The notes under the pieces: model-generated
Databases searched by the model: none
What the model was told of the DNA's origin: nothing
The model's input: the letters and a program-made list of their open reading frames with translations, nothing else
Translations under genes and position numbers: made by a program
In this document: in pieces, positions 13,501 through 25,100 of the stretch
How positions within the stretch are numbered: position 1 is the first letter of the stretch
Layout of the letters: each line of letters starts with the position of its first letter
Assembly (NCBI GenBank): GCA_013400155.1
Contig: VXBM01000058.1
Location: 514,398 to 578,397 of the forward strand
DNA length: 64,000 nucleotides
DNA from: Helopsaltes ochotensis
Taxonomy: Eukaryota > Chordata > Aves > Passeriformes > Locustellidae
Direction of reading: 5' to 3'

Positions 13501-16500
13501 GAACTTGTTTTCTAGTGTTGTGTTAAGGAATTTTGTCCTTGGTTTTCTAGGATTCCCTTCTGCTGGGGAGAGGAGCACTGGGAGTTGTGTTATGGTGTGC
13601 TGGTTGTTCTGGCTTTGGCTTTGAGCTGGAGAGTGAAAAGACAAGCAGCAAAATTGTTAGGAAAAAAATACATCAGAAAAAATACATCAGACTTCAAAAA
13701 CAGGGTTTTAATCCTTTTTCCCCTCGTTTGAGGCTATTTATTTAACCAAACCTTGTGCCCGATTTTAGCTTTTCCATATGGCATTTATTATATTTTTTCT
13801 GGGTTTTGACCAGAAAAGTACCTTTTCAAACTTAAGCAAATACCAGTTGGCAGCTCCCTGATTGTCAGGGCGTAGTGTGGACCTCTGTCCCACTGCTGCA
13901 CAGTGTGTCAGCAGAAGACAGCAGTGAATTTTTTTCATCTTTCAGAAAATTGTCAGCTTAAGCATTTTTCTTTTTTCCCTAGTCCATGGGAATTTTCTGT
14001 GCCTGACTATAAATTTGAATCAGAAAATGGAGAAGCTTGAATCCTGTCCCAGTGTTTTTAAGAAGGAGCTTGTACAGTGTAGATCTGTACAGGCTTCAGT
14101 TTTCACAGCTGTGCTCTGTTGTTTGGATTAGAATTAGAAGGAAGGATATTTTGAAAATTTTATGTCGGCCCTCTTGATAGTGTGGCTGAAAGGGCCTATT
14201 GAGCTTGGTACTGTGTGTTTGAGAAAATCCTGATAGTAAAGACAGCTTTGGTGCCTCCTGCTAGAGCGAACTGCTGGAGGGATGTGCAGTGCAGCTGAAG
14301 AGTGCTGGGTGCTTGCTTTTTCTGGTAGGCAACAAAGAAAAAACCCATCCGTGATTTCTCAGACACCCAAAGCCCTGAGATCCTTCAGCCAAGGAGCAGG
14401 CATAGGGACTGGCCAGGCCTTGAGCTGGGTTGAGGTTCACCCTTGCTGAGCTGGGCTGCCATGGGAGCTGTGGATTTGTGGCCCTGGCTCCCCTCAGGCT
14501 GTGCTGTGCTGCCATTGGCACTGCTGCCTGTTGGGTATGTGGTTGGGATGATGGGGGAGGTGGAACATTCTGTCATATTCTTGTTGATGCAGCATCAGTG
14601 CTGAAGGCTGCAGAGGGGATGTTACTTTCTATGAGATTGCACAGTTCACCTCGATAAATGAGTGTTAAATCACTCAGATCTAGGCATGCAGCCTTACCTC
14701 AGTGTGTAGGGATAGCCCTTTGAATCCATTAGCTTTTATCTTGCTATTTGAGATGGCAAGGTAACTGTTCTGTGGTTTATAAGGAATGTTGGGAAGCATT
14801 TGTTTGTGACTAACTTTTGTTTTGATCTGGTGTTTAGACGCTCTTTCTTCATTAAAGAGCCTGAAGCTTGGTACTGGGACATGTGACATTTTCAAAGGGC
14901 AATGTTTTAATCTTGTACCTCTAAAATACAGAGTTGCTATGGAAGGTGGAGTTGAATAATTTGAAAGGTTACAGAAACACAGGTAGGTTCTGCTGTTGCC
15001 TTTTCCCTCAGATGGGTGTTGGAACAGTAGTTTTCTTTCTTGTAGCTTTTGAGGTCATGTGTGACTCCTTGCACCTGCTCTTCACAGTTCTGCAGCTTCT
15101 GGCTTGGGAACAGGACACAGAGTTCGCAGGACTTAACCCGCTGTGAAGACTTAGGATTTTGTTTTACTCAATGGCCATCACACACAGAGTTCAGATCATT
15201 TCCTTGGGGGTGTGCAGTGGGAAGTGGGGCTGCCTGGTGTAGGAAATAGCCCTGTTAGAAATACCAGTCTTGCTGCAGGGTCTGCCAAGGCACAGGGCAG
15301 CCTGTCTGGGCATTATCGCTGGCCTGAAACCCATCTCTAAATGAATGAGATTACTGCCTTTTGTAATCAAGGGTAGTGAGAAGCCCTGGCACTTCAAGAC
15401 AGCAAAAAATATTCACTTATTCTAGTAATAAATTCTAGTTAATGCTTAATAATTCCTTTCCTGAAGCCATTCTCCCCCATCCTGCTCACATTGAAAATGC
15501 TGACAAGTTTCAGGCTGCCAAAGTGACGGAGCTCATCTCCCCTAAGGAAAAGTCACATTTGAAGAGATGCGGAGCTGCAAGTGTGAGCTGAAATGAGTCA
15601 TGGACAGATCTTCAACTGGAAAGAGACATTCAGAGCTGCAGCTTAGGGTTTTCACCCTTGTGACTGGACAAGCAGAGCAGGGTTCAGCTGTGTGGGGCAG
15701 TGAGGTCTGTATACATTAAGGTATCTACGTGTATTTGTCAGAAACATAGACTCTAAGGAGGCTTTGGATGAAGTTATGTGCTATATAGTGATGAAGAGCT
15801 TCTGAATGTAGGAGGAGGAGCTCCGCTTCTCTTCAAGCTGGGGTCTTGAGAGATCCATGAGAAGCCTGGCATGACCCAGGAGCCACGTCTGCAGAAATAT
15901 TGCACTGAAATAGCTCACTTCTGGTTGGTTTAAATTACTTTCAGAGTGTATTTATATTGCTTTTTTTCAAGTTGAGTTTTTTATTTCTCTGTATCAGAAG
16001 TTATTCATGCTGCCTACATGATATTTGAAAAATAGCCAGCTGCAGTGTGGCACTGGCCAGGGAAATGCCCGTACCTTAAGTTTACTGCACTGGTTCTGCA
16101 AGTAACAACCTGACCTTTCATTCCTCTGTTATGGTCTGAGGGTGTTCTTACATGGATGTGGAGCTTCCCAAGATAAACAGAGTGAATGTGGTTTGGCATT
16201 TAAATCACTAATGTTGTATCAAGCTAGAGAGTTTCAGAAGCCATTAATGTCTAGAAGAGATGTTATTTTGTTCACTTGGGGATAAACTTTGCCTCTGTCT
16301 ATATGTGGGTTTTGGTTTTGGTCCAAATTCAGATTTTGAGAGTGTTGGTATAAATCTAAGTGCCAATACTAATGCCAGTGGAGTTACCCTATGTTTCTTT
16401 TATTATGACTGAGAAGAAACTTCATGTGATTTTTTAGAAGTCCAAATTTTACTTGATTTTTTTCTTTTCTTTTTTTCTCTTTTTTTAAGAGTAGCTATAT

Positions 16501-19296
16501 GAGACAAGACTTAATGTCTAAGAGAGCTGAATTAAATGTTTCTGTATGACTCTTTTTGGAAAGTGTGTGCTGTTGAGGTCATCCTGGACCAGGCCCTAAT
16601 GCTGTTTGGATAAGGGGCTGCTCTGCATCCGCTGGAGGAATGTCTGTCACACAGCGAGTGCACCGCCCGCTCGCTTGGGGCTGGGGGAAAACCGCTTTGC
16701 AGAATACTTATGGAAGTGTTAATAAGCCTCTCAGTCACCCAGTTCCTCCCCTCAGTGGGGGGAAAAAGGGAGTGTGGGTCCCTCACAGAAGGGTGGGAGC
16801 AGGGCTGTGGCTGACATTGGGCTCAGAGTATCACCAGCCCTGGTACTCCATGGTGGCTGCAGCTGCTACATGGCACAGCCAGGAGCCTGACACACCTCCC
16901 GAGCCTCGGGAAATATTTTCTGTTTTCAGCCAAAACCCATATTTCTTATTTGTGGATCCAGTCTGTTTCTGAGATCTTTTCTTCTTTTCACATTTTCTTG
17001 TGAAAGCATCATGTATTTGTTTCTTCAAAGGGTGAAAAATGCCCACTCTGCTTTTTATTTTTTTTCAACATTTCTCAGGAACAAACAAATGTTTTTTGTC
17101 CAGCAGCCATCATTACAAAACTGAAGTTAAAGAGCAGTCTGCCTCATCCTGGGAAACAAAAACATTGTTTCCAACATGTTCTTGCTCTCAAATCCATACA
17201 TGTGCAGTTATATTCTTCCTCATTTCCCAAGTATCTATCTGTTGGTTTTAATTTTTTTTTCCTTAATTTTAAAACACTTTTCTGGGGAGGTTTTTAAGTC
17301 TGGTCTCCACTGAGCTCTGTGACTTGGTGTTTGTTTTAAAATGACCTTACACTGCAATGCCAGTGCCATATGTGACTTCCAATGCTGGCTGTAAAGTAAT
17401 GTAAGTTTGAGGAGTTCTAGATAACAATGTTAGTGACTGCTAACAATTGCAGCTGTGCTGCAGTGCCCTCAGTGCAGAGTGGTTTTGGCTGTGCAACAGT
17501 TTCCAGAAAAGTTAGTCTTTGTAGTATCCCAGTTAGTAGGTCTCATCAGGCAGCAGTAGTTTTATTTAAGGTAGAGTTTTATTAAAGCTCTTGAATTGGA
17601 ACTCTCTGGCTAAAAGAGCAGGTAAAGGTTCCCTTTGCAATGCCAGTGGGATGGACTGGCCAGGGAGGGAACAGAGCTGTTGAGAGCTCTCCAGGGGAAT
17701 TGGTTCTATTTTATAACAGGAACAAACTGACACAGCACAATTTGTCCATCTGTTGGAGGTGGGGAGGAATGACTTTCAAGCGTATCATCACTCCTAAATG
17801 TGATCAGTTTTTCTGCTGGAAAGAAGATGATTTCAGTGCCAGCAGTGCCAAGGTGACTGGATCCTGTATGCTGTATGATGACATTCCCCTGGTGAACAGA
17901 GCTGCCTGCACCAGAGTAACTAACACCCCTTGCTTTGCCTGGGTGATTCACCATACTTGGCATTGTTGTTGCACTCTTTGGCGCTTCTAATGCTCCCTGA
18001 GTATGGGTATGAACTGAGAACAGAGATGGTAAAGCCCAGATCTCCAGTGGAACAGGGAGTTGAGCTGGCAGTGCACACCATTCTGCAGAAATACGCTGTA
18101 ATCTTGTCCTCTGTAAGTTCTCATGTTTGCGGTAGTTTGTACAGGTCCAGCCTTGGAACAAGGCTTTGGAAAAGAGTCTGGCAGGTGCCTGCCTGACAGT
18201 GTATGGCACTCAGTGCCCTCTTTGATAGCTGTGGCCAGTAGCTAACAGGCTCCACAGTGAGAGTTTGTGCCATGAACACTGTGTGATGACTTGCTGCTGT
18301 GGCTGCTTGAAGCGTTACTGCGCACTGCCTGAAGATCCAGGGTTTGCTTTAGGAAGTACTTAATGCAGTTCTGCTTTGTACACCTGGAGGTCAAATGGGA
18401 ATGTGGTTTTTCTAGCTAATCATGGTCCCTTGCCAGCTAATTGTAAGTAAAATAAAAAGAGAAAACATGGAGTCTGGCCAGTGCTTAGTAATGTTTGAAC
18501 CAACAAGTCTAACGTGGTGTTACTTTTCTGACTTGACTTTATTGAACTTCTGCGGGAGTTTGAAGTTTTACCCGGAGAAGCTTATGTTCATTTTCACTGT
18601 GTAGTTGTTGTTCTTTATGGTTTATTTTGATTTTTTGCTTGTTTTTCTTTTTCCGAAAACTAATGGGTCAATAAAAAGAAGTACTTTGAACAGTGGGTTT
18701 GAGATGGCTAAAAAAAGAATAATGGTCATTGCTGCCAGCACTTCTATAATAGATACTCCGTGGAAGTTAACAGTAAAGGGTGTAATGGATAGGATGCTCA
18801 CTTACAGGGGTCGTATTTACAAAGGTCTGGAATATATATCTCCACACCCAGGCAGTGTTTATTACTGGACGGATGTGTCCTACTTTGGACCTGACCCAGG
18901 ATCAACAGGGCACTTTGGATGTTGGGGAAGCTGCCCTCTCCTGCTGTGCGAGAGAGCACTTTCTTGATTTTCTCCCTTGACTATTTTGCCTTCTCCTAGA
19001 GTAGCCAGGCCTTGAATGCTGTGTATCCATTTGCTGAGAGGCTGTATGGACAAAGCTGGGTCCTTGCCTGAGGAGCTGAAGAGTTACAAGGGGAGGAAAA
19101 TAATTTCGATTTCCAACGTCCATGATTCAATTAATATCTTCTTAACCCTGTGTTAATGTCTAACAGCATGTGGTGACTAGTATAAATATTTATTCTTGGT
19201 ATGTAGCTAGCAGATATGTGACAGGATTAATGCTAAATTGTGAGCACTCAGTTTAAGTAAAATCAGTTTGTCAGAATGGTTTCTTTGTGTTTTCTT

Positions 19297-19320
19297 GTTT
19301 TGTTTTGTTTTTTTGTTTTT
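19297..19320. repeat. (GTTTT)n-like simple repeat
   Basis: GTTTT units grading into longer T runs. Low-complexity intronic sequence. Confidence 0.8.
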
Positions 19321-20254
19321 AATTGGCAAGAAAATCCACAGACAGGGTTCAGATGGCCAGAGCCTCTAGAATCTCATTATCTTAATTGAAAACTGTCACC
19401 CTTTGACATTCATAAATGATTTAGCTAGTACATGATTTAGTCACTGGGGAGAAATGGAATTGACTGTTATAACCATCCTTCACTTCTAGATGGTAATGAT
19501 AAATTAAACCCAAAGCTCTGAAGAATTAATAGCTCTTGGTTTAGAACAATATTTTTGTATACTGGAACATCTCAATTCCAATATATTTGGTAACATTTCA
19601 TTCTGGAATACCTTCACTTAGAAAAAACTGGAAGGTGCTCAAAGGACATCCTCTAATGTTGCTCTTCAGCTTTTCATACCCTGCAGATGTGTTGCCAGTG
19701 CTCTGCATCTTCTTCTTTAGAAAAAATTGAACTGTTTTGTTTATGTTGACCTTTCCTCACTCACCGGAGGAAATAAGTTGTTTAGACAATGTGTGGGAAT
19801 TAGCTGTGTAATGAACTACCACAGTAAACAAGTAATTAATTCTCATAAAAACATATATTGTGCATTGTGCCTGGGTTTTATGATGTCTTCTGGAAAAGAA
19901 AATATTTTTCTGTCTAAAAAGCATTTCCTACCCAATGACTAGCTTAAAAGAAACATCTTGAAAATGTTTCCTGGCTGGAGGAAAGCATCGGTACATTCAG
20001 TTTGCCATTGTGGTTAACATCACTGTGTGTTTTTCTAGCATTTCTTTTCCTCAGTTTTATGTACCTAGTGTTAATAAATATAGGTACAGAAATTATGGTC
20101 TGTCTGAGCCAACTGATTTGATCTTTTTGTTTGCTAACGCTGATGCTGGGGTTTTGCAAAGGATAATCTGAGGATTCAGGCTTGGCTTCGCTCCTGTTTG
20201 AAATCATTGTTAAAGTACTGAAAACTTTGCTGCTGGATCAGGGGCGGGAGGTCA

Positions 20255-20376
20255 TGCTTTTTTTTTCCCCCCCTCCCTTTTCTTTTCCAGGAATTAGATC
20301 AGTGGGCAAAATACAGCACTAGTGTCTTGAAGGAGGCAAGTGGTCGGTCAGTGTGCCTATTGGAACCCTGTGAGTG
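20255..20376 (+). other. Cryptic-exon-like element (possible exon 20291-20369)
   Basis: A long, nearly pure pyrimidine tract from about 20257 ends in TTTTCCAG at 20290. After 79 nt comes CCCT|GTGAGT at 20370, a near-perfect 5' splice site. The 79 nt are open in the frame beginning GAATTAGAT (26 codons plus one base), but I do not recognise the peptide. Because 79 is not a multiple of three, splicing it between a phase-0 first exon and the PID1 exon at 38680 would shift the frame and meet a stop (TAA) nine codons into the shifted frame. It could be a non-coding 5' exon, a poison exon, or simply a pair of good decoy sites, which are common in long introns. Confidence 0.2.
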
Positions 20377-22114
20377 GGGTGTACTTTGTGCAATTGCAGG
20401 CTGGGGTTTAGCATGAGATATGTTTCGGAGCACAGCCAGTGACAGATGGGTTTTGATGACCAGCTTTTGCCTTTAGAAACAAAAGTGTAGTGTTTATTTC
20501 AGCTTCTAAACCAGGTTAGTGAAGAGCTGTTAGCAGTATCAGGTGCTGTGCAGCTGTTCGGTTTGCAGAGCTTAATGTTTTTTATGCTGTTACTGGTCAG
20601 CAAAGGAAAGGTGGGGTTGGAGATACTGATACTTCCAGAAAATGGGCAATCAAGGCTAGCATACACTTAGGTCCTCAGCATTTCTGCTCAGCCTCCCTGT
20701 TAATTCAGGGGTTTTTTTGCTGTTGGCTCCTGGCTTTGTTGCAGTTCTCCCCGGGCCAGCACAGGGGCTTTTGATACTCTGCGGTGGCATTTCACTGGCA
20801 TCACTGCCTCTTAGCAAGCTGCCCTGCAAGCTCTCTGATCTACCTGTAACTCAGGAGGATGAAATTATTTCAGACCATGAGTATCTTCTGAGTTTTCCAG
20901 TACTATTTAGTTGTTTCCAGTCCTGCTGTTTCCCAGCACCACTCAGCAAGGCTTAAGCAGTTTCCGAAGCAGGGGCTTCCCGGGCTGCTCTGCAGCATGG
21001 GCATTTCCTTGGGTGACTTGACGCTGAGGTTTCAGTGTCATTTGGCTGTTGTCTCATACTGCAAATGAGTGATTAACTTGTCTGGTTTCCTTGCTGATTC
21101 CCAGCAGAGCTGTTTGCCTTTTTTCAAATCATGTATCACTTTGGTCTGACCTCCTCCATAGTCTGGCATTTCTGTAGTGCCTCATTTACTATAGATGTGT
21201 GATTACATGTGATTTTCTGTCTGAAATTGTTGCTTTTTTAGAGTTAGGTTTTATCTGTTACTGTTGCGGACAACATCTAAAACTGTGATTGAGGTGCTCA
21301 GAAAACTTGGAGGCAAATGAGAAGATTTGCTAAATTTATTCATCCCTTGAACTCCTTCAGCTGTGATGGTTTCCATACTAACAGATATGTTACAACAGAT
21401 ACGTTACAACTTTAGACGATCACGGGTGAAAGCAAGAACTTTAGGGATGGTGACCTGAATTTTGACCAAAACCCAGATTAGACAACCCCAGTGTTTTTTC
21501 AGTAGCTGTATTCTCTGGCAAAAATAGCTCTCAAATGTTTTCAAAGGCTGGATACAGAGTGATACCCATAAACAGATCCTGTAAACCTGCCCTCCTGAAT
21601 TGCAGAACAATCCTCAGTAGTCATACCTAAAAATGGTGAGCCATTCATGCTGCATATATTCACACATGAGAGTACTGCCATGAAATTATCACAGAAATGG
21701 AATTAAAGCAAGCTGAAATGGAAAAGCCATGCCAATGGAAATAATAAAAAGAGGAATCATGCTCCTAAAAATGCTGCGGTGTAATTGCTATGAAAATCTG
21801 CATGTATTCACAGTAACAAAGGTCTCATTTCTGCAAAACTTTGCCATATGCATATTTTTACGTACTCTGAGCAGCCCCAGGCACCCACAGGCCTGTGCAC
21901 TGTGAGTAAGGGACTGAGGCCTTGCTGAGTGTTCAGTGTTTCAATGCACATGTATCTTTTCCGGAATTGAAAACATCTTTTATTCCCCAGGCTGAGCTGG
22001 CAGCCGGCACAGAAGGCAGTCTGCTTTATGTTTATCAGTCCGGGGTGAAGTCCAGCCCTTGTGAGCGTATATGTCATCTGCCAAGAACATCAATAGTAAC
22101 TTAACTATCTTCCA

Positions 22115-22117
<3 letters not shown>

Positions 22118-22190
<73 letters not shown>
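22118..22190. repeat. Homopolymer of 73 T
   Basis: This is an uninterrupted T run between CTTCCACCC and CTTTAATTAC. It is far longer than any other homopolymer here. On the - strand it reads as a 73-base A tail following TTTAAGTAATTAAAG, so it could be the tail of a retrocopy inserted in - orientation. I see no recognisable gene body and no clear target-site duplication. Replication slippage or an assembly or gap-filling artefact are alternatives. Confidence 0.97.
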
Positions 22191-25100
22191 CTTTAATTAC
22201 TTAAATATGGCCATTCAGGGAAGTGTTTAATTCTTTAAATATGGTGAGGAAGGTATTAGTGAGGGTAGAGGTAGAGGCTTTAACCTTGTGATATCCAAAG
22301 CTGATGGCTGGATGCTGTGATTTGTCCTGGGAGGTGCTGTGGGAGCGTCCCCCTTGTCTGAGCAGGGAATCCCATTTTGCCATGCCCTCCATGCCCCTCA
22401 GCACAGAGGGATGCTACCTGCATGATAGAGTTCTGGGGTACCTGCAGAGGATTCACTTGTGGAATTCCTGTTTTTTGGGGAAATATTGTCCTGTGTTGTC
22501 ATCTCCGTGGAGTATATTCAGAGAGAACAAGAAGCCTGGTCCCAGTGCATTCATTAGCTGTTCCATTCATTTTAATTAGTCTAATTTAACTTATGGTGTA
22601 GGTATGTAAAAATGGCCTTGATCATTTTGGGCTTGGATGAAACCCTCTGATCTGAGGCTGTTAATAAACCCCCTGGCAGTGAGTGAAAGCCAAAGGACTT
22701 CGGAAGGGTCTTCTCACATGATTCTCATGTGTGGAGAAATGGGGATGTATAAAAGGTTTCTTGAGTAGCTGAAGAAAATACAAAAGCCTGTAATGGTGTG
22801 TTTTATCTTCAGAGTTTCTTAGTTACTAGAGTTCTAGGAATAAAATTTCTTGCATAAATTTTGGCAGCCCTTTTCATCAACTGAATACCAGGTTTGTTAC
22901 TGTATGAACTTGATAATTAGTTTGTAATCCATGCATAGGCATTTTATCCTGGTGGTTTTCTTGCAGAGAATAATTTGCCTTTTATTTGTTGAGAGTGTTT
23001 TTTTTCTTAGTGAAAACAGAACTCCCATTCATGATGGGCACAGCAAATGTAGTAAAACACTATCATAGCTGGGATTTGTTGTATGCTATGGATTTATGTC
23101 AAGAATGTTAATGATTTGTTTATGAATAAGTGAGCCTGTAGTATTGTGAAACACTATCTGGCAGGGCTGCTGAATGGACATTTTGAGAGCAGAGGATTCT
23201 TCAACTAAATAAGCTGTAGATATTTGTATGTCTCAGACTACTCATAAGTAAACTTATGTATTTTAAGCAGAAGTGTTTATTTAATGCATTATCATAAATG
23301 GTGCTCATCTGACAGATATGTATGGGCCACTTGATAATAAGTAAAGAGATGATGAAGTACTTTTTAAGAGCAGTTAATCTTATTTTAGTGGGCTTTCATT
23401 TAAAAATAAGGTTTTCTTCCAGAAAGCAACACAAATCCAGAAATCAGAGCCGTATGATGTTAGCAGAGTCAGACTGGATCAGGAAGTACTCTGGTTTTGC
23501 AGTGTCTCACTTGGGTGTAGCACCTAGTTCAATGAGCTACTTGAATTTACTGATAAAGTCACCACTTGGTTTCCAGTATGTTGTATAGTCCCAAATACAC
23601 ACTTTCCTGACAGGGGCTTGGGATGGATTTACTGCTTTCTTCTAATGCCCATTTTCTTGGAAGAATACCTTCGGATGGGCAGGGTAGGTGGTTCATTACA
23701 ATCTTGCATGAGTCTAAAGATCGATAATTATTTCCTGCACAGTCCCTCAAAAGAATAATTTAGGGCCTAAATTGAGCCTCATCACAGGTAATGATTCCTT
23801 GCATTGTTACAGTTCATAAAGTCAAGGTGTTGGATCTAATCACTGATACAACAAATCTGCTGACCAACAACTGATGTCCAATAGGGCAAAGTGAGAGCTC
23901 TGTATCTGTTTTAGACTCCTTAGTCAACCTAATGCGGGATTTTCCATGCTAAAGTTTATAAAGAAATGATTGTAATATTTATCTACTCTCCAACCATCCT
24001 CCCTGTAATGAGTTTTATAGCTGGTTAAATGGGTTGTCACTCAAGTGAGATTCATGCATTTTTAAATGTTGCTAAGCCTCTTGGAAAAAGAAGATGATGC
24101 TGTAACAGGAAGCTTTGCTGTGTAACTTCATGCAACACAGGCAGCTGAGCCCAAAGCAGAGGGACTTCAGAGCTGGATTCAGAGAGTGTCAGAGGCAGTT
24201 GGTGTTGTGCATCCAGGCTGCCGTGTGCAGCGTGACTTAACTCTGCCTGATAAATTATGACATTTCTTGAAATAGTGCCCTGTACTTTTTAATGAGCTGG
24301 GCTATCAGCTCTGCATCAGTGGATGGTTAAAGTGAAGCAAGAATTGCTTTAACATTAAAACTGTGCCTGGAGGACTTCTCTGAGAAATTGCTTATGATTA
24401 TTAAGTGAATATAATACAGTAAGACAACCTTGCTTCTTTGCTGTTTTTTTTCCTCATACCAAGTGCAGTTTTGGAAGTTGAAAAATGTACAGATGGAAAG
24501 TAATGTTTAAAGGGGAATGGCTTTGAAAGCTGTGCAGTGCTCTCTCCCTTTCAATGGGGATAGGGAAAAGAGGTAAGTCACAATATATTGAGATGCAAGT
24601 TTTATAGATGAATTGGATTTCCTCTAAACATGGTTTGATTGTGTGCCAAACAGAAAAGAGGCTGAAGCCAGAGCACCTCATGTGCCAAACTGGAGAAGAA
24701 TGTTTTCCAAACCAAATGGGGTGGGCCAAAATGAACCTTGCATTGCTTGCTCCATCTGCTGTGCATGCACACTTAGATCTAAAATGGAAAGGTAGCCATT
24801 CTCTGTGAGAATTGATGAGTCAGCAGCTGTGGGGGCCGATTGGGCTGACTACAGCCAGGTTAACATAACCTGCTACAGGGCAGCAACACCCTGGGGTGTT
24901 CTATGCAACTCAGGCAGGTCAGAGGCCTTGCCATAGGTAGCTCTGCCAAGTTATCACTGAGATTTACCCCTGTGTCCTGCCTACATTATTTGTCAATGGT
25001 GTGCATGTTGCTGCCTCTATTTTCACGAATACCTCCTGTTTCTTCCCCCGAATCATCTCGGAGGTAATGTTTCAGCAAATAAACAGCCCCCCAACTCCAA

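Larger units (their letters stand above)
5911..22117 (+). other. PID1: PID1 upstream intron, first part
   Basis: Sequence between the CpG island and the PID1 exon on the same strand. It is AT-rich, CpG-poor and stop-dense, with no recognisable protein domain in any frame. It contains short T/G simple repeats (8603-8634, 19297-19320), an exact 18-bp tandem duplication (10493-10528) and a cryptic-exon-like element (20291-20369), all listed separately. Nothing else could be identified. The assignment as intron follows from the downstream exon and assumes the first exon is at or left of 5.6 kb. Confidence 0.7.

Noticed and set aside
17706..18209. 167-codon open frame on the - strand
   Set aside because: No recognisable domain, and it lies antisense in the PID1 intron without any sign of a processed copy such as a tail or target duplication.
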